The notes beneath the pieces were generated by a model. The model was not told the DNA's origin, ran no database searches, and worked only from the letters and a program-made list of their open reading frames with translations. 64,000 bases of DNA from Sphingopyxis jiangsuensis (GTDB lineage: Bacteria > Pseudomonadota > Alphaproteobacteria > Sphingomonadales > Sphingomonadaceae). This document shows, piece by piece, positions 28,541 through 38,378 of the stretch. Location of the stretch: positions 701,524-765,523 of the forward strand of contig NZ_JAERPO010000002.1 of assembly GCF_016734905.1 (NCBI RefSeq), read 5' to 3'. A program made the translations under genes and the position numbers. Numbering within the stretch: the stretch's first letter is position 1; each line of letters starts with the position of its first letter.

Positions 28541-30235
28541 ATGACCCGCCCCGACGAACCGCGCCCGGCCAATCCGCGTCTCGATAACAGCCGCATCGTC
28601 AAGGCGCCGACCGGCCCCGCACTCAATGCAAAAAGCTGGCTCACCGAAGCGCCGCTGCGGATGCTGATGAACAACCTCCACCCCGACGTCGCCGAGCGGC
28701 CCGAGGAACTGGTCGTTTACGGCGGCATCGGCCGCGCCGCGCGCGACTGGCAAAGCTACGACAAGATCGTCGAAACGCTGAAGCGGCTCGAGGACGACGA
28801 AACTTTGCTCGTCCAGTCGGGCAAGCCCGTCGGCGTGTTCCGGACGCACGCCGACGCCCCGCGCGTGCTCATCGCGAACAGCAACCTCGTCCCGCATTGG
28901 GCGAATTGGGACCATTTCAACGAGCTCGATAAGCGCGGGCTCGCGATGTACGGACAGATGACCGCGGGGTCGTGGATCTACATCGGCACGCAGGGCATCG
29001 TTCAGGGCACCTATGAGACGTTCGTCGAGATGGGCCGCCAGCATTATGGCGGCGACCTCGCGGGCAAATGGCTGCTCACCGCAGGGCTTGGCGGCATGGG
29101 CGGCGCGCAGCCGCTCGCGGCGGTGATGGCGGGCGCATCGTGCCTCGCGATCGAATGCCAGCCGAGCCGCATCGAAATGCGGCTGCGCACCGGCTATCTC
29201 GACAAGGCAGCGCAGTCGCTCGACGAAGCGCTGGCGATCATCGAACAGAGCTGTGCGGAGAAAAAGCCCGTGTCGGTCGGCCTCCTCGGCAATGCCGCCG
29301 AAATCCTGCCGCAGCTTTACGCGCGCGGCGTCCGGCCCGACCTCCTCACCGACCAGACGAGCGCGCACGATCCGGTGAACGGCTATCTCCCGATCGGCTG
29401 GAGCGTCGCCGAATGGACCGAGAAGCGCGAAAGCGACCCGCAGGCGGTGGCAAAGGCCGCGAAGGCATCGATGGCGGTGCATGTCCGCGCGATGCTCGAC
29501 TTTCAGGCCGCCGGCGTGCCGACGGTCGATTATGGCAATAATATCCGCCAGGTCGCAAAGGACGAAGGCGTCGAAAATGCCTTCGATTTCCCCGGCTTCG
29601 TTCCCGCCTATATTCGCCCGCTTTTCTGCCGCGGCATCGGTCCCTTCCGCTGGGCGGCGCTGTCGGGCGATCCCGAAGACATCTATCGCACCGACGCCAA
29701 GGTGAAGGAGCTGCTCCCCGACGACGCACACCTCCACCGCTGGCTCGACATGGCGCGCGAGAAGATCCAGTTCCAGGGCCTGCCCGCGCGCATCTGCTGG
29801 GTCGGTCTCGGCGACCGCCACCGGCTCGGCCTCGCCTTCAACGCGATGGTGACGAGCGGCGAACTCAAGGCGCCGGTCGTCATCGGCCGCGATCATCTCG
29901 ATTCAGGCTCGGTCGCCTCGCCCAATCGCGAGACCGAAGCGATGCGCGACGGCAGCGACGCCGTTTCCGACTGGCCGCTCCTCAACGCCCTCCTCAACAC
30001 CGCGAGCGGCGCGACCTGGGTCTCGCTCCACCACGGCGGCGGCGTCGGAATGGGCTTTTCGCAGCATGCGGGCATGGTGATCGTCGCCGACGGCACCGAC
30101 GCAGCGGCGAAACGGCTCGAGCGCGTGCTGTGGAACGACCCCGCCAGCGGCGTGATGCGTCACGCCGACGCGGGCTATGACATCGCGATCGAATGCGCCC
30201 GCGACAAGGGGCTCGACCTGCCGGGGATCGTTTGA
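28541..30235 (+). CDS. hutU: Urocanate hydratase (HutU)
   Basis: 564 residues, normal for the family. NAD-binding [31 protein letters not shown] and [25 protein letters not shown] are characteristic. It converts urocanate to imidazolonepropionate using NAD+ as electrophile. Two ATGs compete: 28535 overlaps the hutG stop, while 28541 has AAGG at six bases' spacing. I take 28541. Confidence 0.96.
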   Translation: MTRPDEPRPANPRLDNSRIVKAPTGPALNAKSWLTEAPLRMLMNNLHPDVAERPEELVVYGGIGRAARDWQSYDKIVETLKRLEDDETLLVQSGKPVGVFRTHADAPRVLIANSNLVPHWANWDHFNELDKRGLAMYGQMTAGSWIYIGTQGIVQGTYETFVEMGRQHYGGDLAGKWLLTAGLGGMGGAQPLAAVMAGASCLAIECQPSRIEMRLRTGYLDKAAQSLDEALAIIEQSCAEKKPVSVGLLGNAAEILPQLYARGVRPDLLTDQTSAHDPVNGYLPIGWSVAEWTEKRESDPQAVAKAAKASMAVHVRAMLDFQAAGVPTVDYGNNIRQVAKDEGVENAFDFPGFVPAYIRPLFCRGIGPFRWAALSGDPEDIYRTDAKVKELLPDDAHLHRWLDMAREKIQFQGLPARICWVGLGDRHRLGLAFNAMVTSGELKAPVVIGRDHLDSGSVASPNRETEAMRDGSDAVSDWPLLNALLNTASGATWVSLHHGGGVGMGFSQHAGMVIVADGTDAAAKRLERVLWNDPASGVMRHADAGYDIAIECARDKGLDLPGIV

Positions 30236-30321
30236 CCGTCGCCCGATTCCGTTGCCAAAATCGGCCTGCGGCCTCGTGACGGCCGGACAGGTTCCGATGC
30301 CGCTTCGCACGCAAAATAAAA

Positions 30322-30347
30322 GGGCGGCCCCTTTATGGGTGCCGCCC
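30322..30347 (-). terminator. Intrinsic terminator of the small secreted protein gene
   Basis: GGGCGGC/GCCGCCC stem around a CCCTTTATGGGT-type loop that can pair further. On the minus strand it is followed by a TTTTATTTT run (complement of 30312-30320). It lies 68 bases past the stop of the leftward gene and may also stop hutU transcripts. Confidence 0.75.
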
Positions 30348-30414
30348 CGAGTGGATGTCCGTCCGGAGAGGGGGAGAGGACGGACCGGAGATCAGTCTTG
30401 CGATGGCGGTGCGA

Positions 30415-30747
30415 TCAACGCGCCGCCATCTGGCTGTCGCCCTTGGCTTCGTCGACGCCGGCGATCTTGAGCGCGGCGCGGAACTGCTTGGCAGCGGCGC
30501 GTTCGTTGCCCGCTTCGCACAGCTTCTTGCCGGTCGAAACGAAGCGCTTGGCGCTCGAACGCTGGCCTGCACTCGCCGTTTCGGCGGCCGATGCGGCCTG
30601 CTCGGCAAGGCCCGCGCAGCGATAGTCGCCGCTCTGCGCATAGGCCGGAGTCGTCGAAGCGATCAGGCCGGTGAATGCGAGAGCCGATGCCGCGACGATG
30701 GCAAAGGCGGAGGGGAATCGTTGGAAAGAGGAGAGCTGATTGGTCAT
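30415..30747 (-). CDS. Small secreted protein of unknown function
   Basis: 110 residues. A clear signal peptide (FPSAFAIVAASALAFTGLIASTTPAYAQS, likely cut after AYA) leaves a mature protein of about 75 residues. The mature part has two cysteines (YRCAGLAEQ, KKLCEAGNE) that could form a disulfide, and an alanine- and lysine-rich helical end (AAAKQFRAALKIAG) recalling a TPR-like helix pair. I recognise no family. ATG 30747 has AGGAAC upstream; a longer frame to 30849 would run through the promoter. It has its own terminator and is divergent from a LysR gene. Confidence 0.72.
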   Translation of the reverse strand: MTNQLSSFQRFPSAFAIVAASALAFTGLIASTTPAYAQSGDYRCAGLAEQAASAAETASAGQRSSAKRFVSTGKKLCEAGNERAAAKQFRAALKIAGVDEAKGDSQMAAR

Positions 30748-30768
30748 GGGAGAGGTTCCTTTCGTTTT

Positions 30769-30819
30769 TATGTGCAACCTTTTTAGGCGCGCTTGCGCAC
30801 ATAGATAATCCACTATAAT
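30769..30819. promoter_or_regulatory. LysR-gene promoter and inverted repeat in the divergent gap
   Basis: TATGTGC (30769) and GCACATA (30797) form an inverted repeat with a 21-base spacer. A perfect TATAAT (30814-30819) follows, 11 bases before the TTG start of the LysR gene. This would make the LysR transcript nearly leaderless. Confidence 0.45.
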
Positions 30820-30830
30820 CTGCAAGTGCC

Positions 30831-31757
30831 TTGAAGCAGGATTTAACAATCCCCCATGGGGTGCTCGACGGGATCGAAGCTTTCCTGCGCGTCGCGGAGC
30901 GGCGGAGCTTTTCCGCCGCCGCCGCCGATCTGGGGGTGTCGCCTTCCGCCATCAGCCAGACGATCAAGGGACTGGAGGCACGTGTCGGCTCGCCCCTGTT
31001 CACGCGCACGACGCGCAGCGTCGGGCTGACGCAGGCCGGCGAGATGTTCCTCGAACGCGCCGCGCCGGCCTATGGCGGCCTCGCCGACGCTTATGAGGCG
31101 GCCCGCAACCTCGGCAACCGGCCGGCGGGACGGTTGCGCATCAACCTGATGCGCGGCGCAATCCAGCCGATGTTCGAACCGATCCTGGCGGGCTTCTGCG
31201 AGGCCTATCCCGAAATCGAGCTCGAAATATTCGGCGACGACGGCTTTTCGGACCTGTCAAAGGGCGGCTTCGATGCCGGGGTGCGAATGGGCGAATCGCT
31301 CGACGCCGACATGATTGCGATCCGGCTGACCGGACCTTTCCGTTTCGTCGCCTTCGGGGCACCCGCCTATTTTGACCGTTTCGGCCGTCCCGAGAACCCC
31401 GCCGATCTTCGCAATCATCGCTGCGTCCGGCTGCGCATGTCGAGCGGCGGGTTGATGCCCTGGACCTTTATCGACGGCAATCGCGAAATCGAGGTCGGGG
31501 TCACGGGACCGGTAATCGTCAACGACCAGGCGTCGATCATCATGGCCGTACGCAGCGGCATCGCGATCGGGATGGCCGCCGAACCGGTGCTAAAAGAACA
31601 TGTCGAGCGCGGCGACGTCGAGGTCGTGCTGGCCGACCGCGCGTCCTCGACCGCGGGACTCTTCCTCTATTATCCAAATCGCAAACAGGTCATGCCCAAG
31701 CTGCGCGCATTCATCGATTATGCGCGCGACCATATCCCCGAAAATATCGTGGTCTGA
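30831..31757 (+). CDS. LysR-family transcriptional regulator
   Basis: 308 residues. N-terminal helix-turn-helix (AFLRVAERRSFSAAAADLGVSPSAISQTIKGLEARVGSPLFTRTTRSVGLTQAG) and a type-2 periplasmic-binding effector domain (GRLRINLMRGAIQPMFEPILAGF; GIAIGMAAEPVLKEHV). It belongs to the common LysR group with PNRKQVMPKLRAFIDY at the C-terminus. Divergent from the small secreted protein gene, 83 bases away, which is its likely target along with itself. The start is TTG 30831 or possibly GTG 30861; neither has a good ribosome site. Confidence 0.88.
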   Translation: MKQDLTIPHGVLDGIEAFLRVAERRSFSAAAADLGVSPSAISQTIKGLEARVGSPLFTRTTRSVGLTQAGEMFLERAAPAYGGLADAYEAARNLGNRPAGRLRINLMRGAIQPMFEPILAGFCEAYPEIELEIFGDDGFSDLSKGGFDAGVRMGESLDADMIAIRLTGPFRFVAFGAPAYFDRFGRPENPADLRNHRCVRLRMSSGGLMPWTFIDGNREIEVGVTGPVIVNDQASIIMAVRSGIAIGMAAEPVLKEHVERGDVEVVLADRASSTAGLFLYYPNRKQVMPKLRAFIDYARDHIPENIVV

Positions 31758-31866
31758 CGCCGGTCGGCGCAGAAACAAATCCCTTCGACCCACGCAGAAA
31801 AATTGCTCTGGCGCCGCGCAACGAAAAGCGGCAGCTGGTTCTCAACCAAAATAGTTGGATTGAACC

Positions 31867-32637
31867 ATGCCAGAGCTCGCGACCTTCGATATTGCGGCGA
31901 TCCTCCCGTTCATTCTGATCGGCTTTGCGGCGCAGCTCGTCGACGGCGCGCTCGGCATGGCATTCGGGGTCATCTGCAACACGCTGCTCGTCGCCGTGCT
32001 CGGCGTGCCACCCGCCACCGCCTCGGCACGCATCCACATCGTCGAAATTTTCACGACCGGCGCATCGGGGCTGAGCCATTTGTTCCACCGCAACATCGAC
32101 TGGCCGCTGTTCCTGCGCCTGCTCGTCCCCGGCGTGATCGGCGGGGTACTCGGCGCCTACCTGCTCACGTCGCTGGACGCCGACATCGTGAAACCCTTTG
32201 TGCTCGGCTACCTCGTCCTGATCGGCGTCTGGCTGCTCGTCCGCGGCATCCTCTACCCCCCTAAATTCAAGCGCCCGACGGTGATCGCGCCGCTCGGACT
32301 CGTCGGCGGCTTTCTCGACGCGGCGGGCGGCGGCGGCTGGGGACCGATCGTGACGTCCAACCTGCTCGTCCAGGGCGGCGAGCCGCGCAAGGTGGTGGGC
32401 ACCGTCAACAGCGTCGAATTTTTCCTCGCGCTGTCGGTGTCGGCCGCCTTCATCTGGCATCTGGGGTTCGAAGATATCGTCGGCCCGACGCTTGGCCTGA
32501 TCATCGGCGGCGTCATCGCGGCCCCCGCCGGCGCGATGATGGCCAAGCGCTTTTCGCCCAAGCTGATGCTGGTGGTGGTCGGCGTCGTCCTGATCGCGAC
32601 GAGCGCGTTCGGATTGTACCGGGCGCTGTTCGCCTGA
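31867..32637 (+). CDS. Sulfite exporter TauE/SafE (TSUP) family permease
   Basis: 256 residues with about eight hydrophobic helices. FIGFAAQLVDGALGMAFGVICNTLL matches the first TSUP repeat and GLVGGFLDAAGGGGWGPIVTSNLL the second. The family moves sulfur oxyanions or sulfonates across the inner membrane; the exact substrate cannot be read from sequence. It stands alone between the LysR gene and a convergent unknown gene. Confidence 0.85.
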   Translation: MPELATFDIAAILPFILIGFAAQLVDGALGMAFGVICNTLLVAVLGVPPATASARIHIVEIFTTGASGLSHLFHRNIDWPLFLRLLVPGVIGGVLGAYLLTSLDADIVKPFVLGYLVLIGVWLLVRGILYPPKFKRPTVIAPLGLVGGFLDAAGGGGWGPIVTSNLLVQGGEPRKVVGTVNSVEFFLALSVSAAFIWHLGFEDIVGPTLGLIIGGVIAAPAGAMMAKRFSPKLMLVVVGVVLIATSAFGLYRALFA

Positions 32638-32664
32638 CCCTTTCGTCCGCGCAGCGGTGCCGAG

Positions 32665-33216
32665 TCAGTTCGCCGGCTTGGTCTCGTCGATCTTGTCGAC
32701 CCACTCGGGATAAAAGGTCGGCTCGCGCGCCGACCAGCCGGGCGCCGTCGCCGCGGCCTCGCTGATCGACTGGAGCAACACCCGGCGCTTGTCGGGGTGC
32801 AGATGCGGTAGCGATGCGGCGGCACAGAAGGCACCGGGCAGCCACGGCCGCGCATGCGCGCCGAGCAGCCGCTCGTACAGGAAGCGATAGGGGGCAAAGC
32901 CCGGCAAGCGATCCTGTCCGAGGTCGAACGCCGACACCGCGACGAGCGGCGCCATGAACCCTTCGAGCGCATCGAGGCCGCTGTCGTCGGGGATATGCGC
33001 GCGGATTTCGCCGATGCGCTGATAGACTTTGGCCTGGACGCGAATCGCCGTCTCTTCGACCATATCGCGCGACCAGCGCCGGATCGCGTCCTCGCGCTCG
33101 AGCCCGATATCGAGCGAGCGCCGTATGTAACGCTGGGTTGCCGCCGGGAATCCGGCAAATTCCTTGATCTCTGCAATCGACAGGTCGCCGGCAGCCGGTC
33201 CTGAACGCGTAGCCAT
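32665..33216 (-). CDS. Protein of unknown function
   Basis: 183 residues, soluble, no signal or transmembrane helix. Recognisable text: LSIAEIKEFAGFPAATQRYIRRSLDIGLEREDAIRRWSRDMVEETAIRVQAKVYQRIGEI, a helix-rich charged first half, and a Trp/Pro-rich end (APGWSAREPTFYPEWVDKIDE). I do not recognise a family. ATG 33216 is well supported by GGGAG upstream, so the 17 codons before it are excluded. It is convergent with the TSUP gene. Confidence 0.65.
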   Translation of the reverse strand: MATRSGPAAGDLSIAEIKEFAGFPAATQRYIRRSLDIGLEREDAIRRWSRDMVEETAIRVQAKVYQRIGEIRAHIPDDSGLDALEGFMAPLVAVSAFDLGQDRLPGFAPYRFLYERLLGAHARPWLPGAFCAAASLPHLHPDKRRVLLQSISEAAATAPGWSAREPTFYPEWVDKIDETKPAN

Positions 33217-33406
33217 TGGTCTGCTCCCGCTCGGCGCCCGGGGAGCCATCCCCCCGGAGGCCTGCATTCAACAGTGTGCCACCAAATAGGTTAGCGGCAA
33301 GTTAACCATGACGTCGCTCGGCGTTCAGCAAAGGGAAGGAGCGTTGCGCCGCGCCGCGACCGGGCCTAGGCTCGCTGTCCACGATAAAGCAGATCGCAGG
33401 CCCATC

Positions 33407-34543
33407 ATGTCGCACGCACCGCAGCCGGTTATCTCGTCAACCGGCCTGTTCACCCCCGCCGAAGCCATCTCCAACGAAGAACTTGTCGCCAGTTTTAACA
33501 AGTATGTTGCACTGCACAACAGCAAAAATGCGGGCGCGATTGCGGCAGGCGAAGTCGCCGAACTGACCGAGTCGAGCGTTGAATTCATCGAGAAGGCAAG
33601 CGGCATCGGCTCGCGCTTCGTCGTCGACAAGGCAGGCATCCTCGACCCCGAACATATGGCGCCGCGGCTGCCCGAACGATCGAACGACGAAATCTCGATC
33701 CTTGCAGAAATCGGCGTCGCCGCGGCGCAGGATGCGCTGGCGCGCGCAGGGCGCGACGCGTCCGAGGTCGATGCGGTGCTGTGCGCGGCATCGAACATGC
33801 AGCGCGCCTATCCGGCAATGGCGGTCGAAATCCAGGATGCGCTCGGCATCGACGGGTTCGGCTTCGACATGAACGTCGCCTGCTCGTCGGCGACCTTCGG
33901 CATCCAGACCGCCGCCGACTATATCCGCGCGGGCCATGCGAAAAGCGTGCTCGTCGTGAACCCCGAAATCTGCTCGGGGCATCTGAACTGGCGCGACCGC
34001 GACAGCCATTTCATCTTTGGCGACGTCGCGACCGCGATCCTCGTCGAGGACAAGGCCATCGCGCCCGCGGGCCATTGGGACATTCTCGGCACCAGGCTCA
34101 AGACCGTCTTCTCGAACAATATCCGAAACAATTTCGGCTTCCTCAACCGCACCCACGGCGGCATCGACCAGGACGGGCCCAAGACCGACAAGCTGTTCGT
34201 CCAGGAAGGCCGCAAGGTCTTCAAGGAAGTCGTGCCCATGGTCGCGAACATGATCGTCGGCGAAATGAAAAAGCTGGGACTCGAGGGCAGCGACATGCGC
34301 CGGCTCTGGCTCCATCAGGCCAATACCAACATGAACCGGCTGATCGCGCACAAGGTGCTGGGGCACGAGGCGAGCGAGGACGAAAGCCCGACGGTGCTCG
34401 ACACCTATGGCAATACGTCGAGCGCGGGATCGATCATCGCCTTTCACCTCCACCACGAGGATATGCAGGCGGGCGACACCGGCCTCATCTGCTCGTTCGG
34501 CGCAGGGTATAGCGCAGGGACGGTGTTCGTCAGGAAGACCTGA
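33407..34543 (+). CDS. Beta-ketoacyl-ACP synthase III family enzyme
   Basis: 378 residues of thiolase fold with the KAS III triad: Cys159 in [12 protein letters not shown], His in [12 protein letters not shown] and Asn in [11 protein letters not shown]. The long form (about 375 residues, with [20 protein letters not shown]) resembles the FabH-like enzymes of the Pseudomonas PA3286 type that use medium-chain acyl-CoA and divert it from beta-oxidation into synthesis, rather than housekeeping FabH. That function is an inference. ATG 33407 starts [15 protein letters not shown]. Its end overlaps convergent hisF by 14 bases. Confidence 0.85.
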   Translation: MSHAPQPVISSTGLFTPAEAISNEELVASFNKYVALHNSKNAGAIAAGEVAELTESSVEFIEKASGIGSRFVVDKAGILDPEHMAPRLPERSNDEISILAEIGVAAAQDALARAGRDASEVDAVLCAASNMQRAYPAMAVEIQDALGIDGFGFDMNVACSSATFGIQTAADYIRAGHAKSVLVVNPEICSGHLNWRDRDSHFIFGDVATAILVEDKAIAPAGHWDILGTRLKTVFSNNIRNNFGFLNRTHGGIDQDGPKTDKLFVQEGRKVFKEVVPMVANMIVGEMKKLGLEGSDMRRLWLHQANTNMNRLIAHKVLGHEASEDESPTVLDTYGNTSSAGSIIAFHLHHEDMQAGDTGLICSFGAGYSAGTVFVRKT

Positions 34544-35294
34544 CCGGAAGCCCCGCCGCCGCGAGCCGCGCGTGCGCCTCCGATATCGTCGCCTCGCCGA
34601 AGTGAAAGATGCTCGCCGCCAGCACCGCGCTCGCGCCGCCTTCGAGCACGCCCGCGACCAGATGGTCGAGGGTGCCGACGCCGCCCGACGCGATCACCGG
34701 CACCGTCACCGCATCCGCAATCGCGCGCGTGAGCGCGAGGTCATAGCCGTCCCTGGTGCCGTCGCGGTCCATGCTCGTGACCAGCAGTTCGCCCGCGCCA
34801 AGGTCGGCAAGCCGCACGGCGTGCTCGAGCGCGTCGATCCCGGTCGGCTTGCGCCCGCCGTGGGTGAAAATCTCCCAGCGCCCGTCTGCGACCCGCCGCG
34901 CGTCAATACTCCCGACCGCGCACTGGCTGCCGAAACGGTCCGCGATGTCGGCGACGAGTTCGGGCCGCGCGACCGCCGCGCTGTTCACCGCAACCTTGTC
35001 GGCGCCCGCGAGCAGCAGCGCGCGCGCATCCTCGGCGCTCCGCACCCCGCCACCGACGGTGAGCGGCATGAAACAGGCCTCGGCGGTCCGCGCAACCATG
35101 TTGAGCAAGGTGCCGCGCCCCTGGTGGCTCGCGCTGATGTCGAGGAAACAGAGCTCGTCGGCCCCCGCCGCATCATAGGCGCGTGCCGCCTCGACCGGAT
35201 CGCCGGCATCGCGCAGGTCGACGAAATTGACGCCTTTCACGACGCGGCCGTCGGCGACGTCGAGGCAGGGAATCACGCGAACGCGGACGGTCAT
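34530..35294 (-). CDS. hisF: Imidazole glycerol phosphate synthase cyclase subunit (HisF)
   Basis: 254 residues, TIM barrel. [18 protein letters not shown] carries the N-terminal catalytic aspartate and GSIDARR the second. LTVGGGVRS and [13 protein letters not shown] are the phosphate-binding loops. It makes IGP and AICAR with ammonia from HisH. ATG 35294 is chosen; the open frame upstream is a translated family A repeat. Gene order hisB-hisH-hisA-hisF on the minus strand, with repeats inserted between genes. Confidence 0.95.
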   Translation of the reverse strand: MTVRVRVIPCLDVADGRVVKGVNFVDLRDAGDPVEAARAYDAAGADELCFLDISASHQGRGTLLNMVARTAEACFMPLTVGGGVRSAEDARALLLAGADKVAVNSAAVARPELVADIADRFGSQCAVGSIDARRVADGRWEIFTHGGRKPTGIDALEHAVRLADLGAGELLVTSMDRDGTRDGYDLALTRAIADAVTVPVIASGGVGTLDHLVAGVLEGGASAVLAASIFHFGEATISEAHARLAAAGLPVRSS

Positions 35295-35311
35295 GGCACC
35301 GGCCTCTCGAG

Positions 35312-35394
35312 CCCGTTCGTGTCGAGCGAAGTCGAGACACCCCGAAGCAAAGCACCCAGCCAAGACGTGTCTCGACTGCGCGCGACACGAACGG
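35312..35394. repeat. Intergenic palindromic repeat, family A copy 3
   Basis: The left arm CCCGTTCGTGTCGAGCGAAG... ends at 35340. The right arm (35367-35394) is its near-perfect inverse. It fills the hisA-hisF gap. Confidence 0.82.
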
Positions 35395-35409
35395 ACGAGG
35401 GGGTAATTC

Positions 35410-36141
<732 letters not shown>

Positions 36142-36146
36142 CGAAT

Positions 36147-36282
36147 ATCCTCCCTGTGGCCGAAGGCCATGGGGAGGGGGACCGCCGCGAAGCGGTGGTG
36201 GAGGGGCCGCGACGTCAGCGCAAAAGCCCCTCCGTCAGCGCTGCGCGCTGCCACCTCCCCATCGCTTCGCGACAGGGAGGAT
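36147..36282. repeat. Intergenic palindromic repeat, family B copy 1
   Basis: Bounded by ATCCTCCCTGT and its inverse ACAGGGAGGAT, with internal segments GGGGAGGGGGACCGCCGCGA and CCCCTCCGTCAGCGCTGCGC. A second copy lies at 49020-49156. It fills the hisH-hisA gap. Confidence 0.82.
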
Positions 36283-36289
36283 CTGATCG

Positions 36290-36898
36290 TTACGGATGCC
36301 ATGCGAGAAATCTCTCTAATGTCGCCAGCCCATAGGCCTGGCTCTTTTCGGGGTGGAACTGGACACCGACGATCGTGTCTTTCGCCACCGCCGCGATGAA
36401 GGGTCCCCCATGGCTGCTCGTCGCGGCGACATCGGCCGCGTCGGCGAAATGATAGCCGTGAAGATAATAGGCCTCGCCCGCCGCGATCACCGGATGGTTG
36501 CCGACGGGGACGACATCGTTCCAGCCCATGTGGGGGACGCGCACCCCCGGCTGCGGCGCGAAAGCGCGCACTGTGCCGCCGATCCAGCCGAGCCCGGGGT
36601 GGCGGCCATGCTCCTCGCCGGCATCGGCGAGCAGCTGCATCCCGACGCAGATGCCGAGGAAGGGGGCGCCCGCGCCGCGCACGCGCGCCTCCATCGCTTC
36701 GACCATGCCGGGAATGGCCGTCAGCCCGTTCATGCAGGCAGCGAAAGCGCCTACGCCGGGCAGGACGATCCGGTCGGCGCTCGCGACGATATCGGGGTCG
36801 GCGGTCACCGCGATATCGACCGCGCCCGCCGCGACGAGCGCATTATGCACCGAGCGAAGATTGCCCGCGCCGTAGTCGATCAGGGCCAGGGCGCTCAT
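36290..36898 (-). CDS. hisH: Imidazole glycerol phosphate synthase glutaminase subunit (HisH)
   Basis: 202 residues, class I glutamine amidotransferase. LIDYGAGNLRSVHNAL at the start, oxyanion loop LPGVGAF, nucleophile cysteine in FLGICVGMQLL, and the His-Glu pair in VQFHPEKSQAYG. Supplies ammonia to HisF. Downstream of hisB by nine bases, so cotranscribed with it. Confidence 0.95.
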   Translation of the reverse strand: MSALALIDYGAGNLRSVHNALVAAGAVDIAVTADPDIVASADRIVLPGVGAFAACMNGLTAIPGMVEAMEARVRGAGAPFLGICVGMQLLADAGEEHGRHPGLGWIGGTVRAFAPQPGVRVPHMGWNDVVPVGNHPVIAAGEAYYLHGYHFADAADVAATSSHGGPFIAAVAKDTIVGVQFHPEKSQAYGLATLERFLAWHP

Positions 36899-36907
36899 CG
36901 GCTGGTC

Positions 36908-37495
36908 CTAAAGGACACCCTTGGTGCTCGGAATCGCATCGCCCTTGCGCGGGTCGATCTCGACCGCTTGCCGCAGCGCGCGCGCCAGCGCCTTGTACAT
37001 GCTTTCGGCGATATGGTGGTTATTCTCGCCATAGAGCATTTCGATGTGCAGCGTGATGCCCGCCGCCTGGGCGAAACTGTGGAACCAGTGCGGGAACATC
37101 TCGGTATCCATCTCGCCGAGCCGCAGCTGCGAGAAGCTGGACTTATAGACGCAGTGCGGCCGCCCCGAAATATCGAGGACGCAGCGCGTGAGCGTTTCGT
37201 CCATCGGCGCATGCGCCTCGCCGTAGCGGGCGATGCCGCGCTTGTCGCCGAGCGCCTTCGCCACTGCTTCGCCCAGCGCGAGCGCCGAATCCTCGACCGT
37301 ATGGTGCTGGTCGATGTGCAGGTCGCCCTTTACGTCCATCCTGATGTCGATGAGCGAGTGGCGCGACAATTGCTCGACCATATGGTCGAGAAAACCGATT
37401 CCGGTGGACACCGAATAATCGCCCGTGCCGTCGAGATTGACGGTGATCGCGATATCCGTTTCCTTGGTCGTGCGCTGGACGGTGGCGGTTCGCAT
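36908..37495 (-). CDS. hisB: Imidazoleglycerol-phosphate dehydratase (HisB)
   Basis: 195 residues, monofunctional form. Two manganese-binding histidine-rich motifs: [15 protein letters not shown] with [12 protein letters not shown], and [12 protein letters not shown] with [20 protein letters not shown]. It dehydrates IGP to imidazole acetol phosphate. ATG 37495 ([10 protein letters not shown]) is the usual start; four upstream codons are possible. It heads the hisBHAF string and is divergent from sspB. Confidence 0.95.
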   Translation of the reverse strand: MRTATVQRTTKETDIAITVNLDGTGDYSVSTGIGFLDHMVEQLSRHSLIDIRMDVKGDLHIDQHHTVEDSALALGEAVAKALGDKRGIARYGEAHAPMDETLTRCVLDISGRPHCVYKSSFSQLRLGEMDTEMFPHWFHSFAQAAGITLHIEMLYGENNHHIAESMYKALARALRQAVEIDPRKGDAIPSTKGVL

Positions 37496-37579
37496 GGCGC
37501 ACCCCATAGCAGCGACGTTTCACGTTGCAAGGTGACTCTCCCCCTTGACCCTCGCCCGCGCGGCGTTCATCCCGCCCCC

Positions 37580-38062
37580 ATGAGTGATGAAGTCCGCGAC
37601 AGCCTGATTCCCTATGACGAGATCGTGCAGGACGCGCTGCGCGCCGTGGTCGGCCGCGTGCTGCGCCAGCTCGAGGGGCACGACAGCCTTCCCGGCGAGC
37701 ATCATTTCTATATCACGTTCAAGACGCAGGCACCCGGAGTCGATATTCCCGCGCATCTGGTCGCCAAATTTCCCGACGAGATGACGATCGTCCTCCAGAA
37801 CCGTTTCTGGGACCTCAATGTCGGCGACGACCAGTTCAGCGTCGGCCTTTCGTTCAACCAGACGCCCTCGACGCTCGTCATTCCCTATGCCGCGATCACC
37901 GCCTTCGTCGATCCGTCGGTCGATTTCGGGCTGCAGTTCCAGGTCAGCGACGATGACGCCGACGAGCCCGAACCGCACGACGAAGCCGACAACGACCGTC
38001 CCGACGTCACGAGCGAGGACGGGTCGAACGTCGTGACGGTGGATTTCGGCAAGCGGAAATAG
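37580..38062 (+). CDS. sspB: SspB-type ClpXP adaptor protein
   Basis: 160 residues. LIPYDEIVQDALRAVVGRVL and FYITFKTQAPGVDIPAHLVAKFPDEMTIVLQNRFWDL, followed by LSFNQTPSTLVIPYAAITAFVDPSVDFGLQF, match the SspB fold of alphaproteobacteria. A long acidic linker ends in the basic ClpX-docking tail VVTVDFGKRK. It delivers ssrA-tagged proteins to ClpXP. The frame stays open far upstream across hisB in antisense, but ATG 37580 is the family start. Confidence 0.9.
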   Translation: MSDEVRDSLIPYDEIVQDALRAVVGRVLRQLEGHDSLPGEHHFYITFKTQAPGVDIPAHLVAKFPDEMTIVLQNRFWDLNVGDDQFSVGLSFNQTPSTLVIPYAAITAFVDPSVDFGLQFQVSDDDADEPEPHDEADNDRPDVTSEDGSNVVTVDFGKRK

Positions 38063-38063
38063 C

Positions 38064-38378
38064 GTGTCGGGCCCCCTCTGGCCCCCGAGCCGTTTCTGGC
38101 AATATTGGGCGCTCGCCGGCATGGCGGTGCTCACCGCGGCCTTCTGGTGGAGCGTCAGGGGCTATGCCATAATCGAAAGCGGCGTGCCGCGCGGACAGAT
38201 TGCCGACGGGCTGCTCCGCTTCAGCCTGCTGATCCTCACGCCTGCGCTGCTGCTGACCTGGCTCGCCGCCGCGTGGCTGCGCCGGCGCATCGGCGAGGGC
38301 GGCTATTGGCAATTTCTCGGCCTCGTCACGCTGATCTGGGCGGGCGCGGTGTTCGTCACGCGAATGCTGCTGTCGTGA
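38064..38378 (+). CDS. Small three-helix membrane protein (unknown)
   Basis: 104 residues with three predicted transmembrane helices ([61 protein letters not shown]). I recognise no family. GTG 38064 starts one base after the sspB stop, and its own stop overlaps the fumC GTG (GTGA). Such tight spacing on both sides argues that it is translated. Function cannot be deduced. Confidence 0.66.
   Translation: MSGPLWPPSRFWQYWALAGMAVLTAAFWWSVRGYAIIESGVPRGQIADGLLRFSLLILTPALLLTWLAAAWLRRRIGEGGYWQFLGLVTLIWAGAVFVTRMLLS

Noticed and set aside
36353-37579. N-terminal extension of sspB across hisH and hisB on the other strand
   Set aside because: The SspB fold is complete from ATG 37580. The extension is antisense to two histidine genes with clear active sites.
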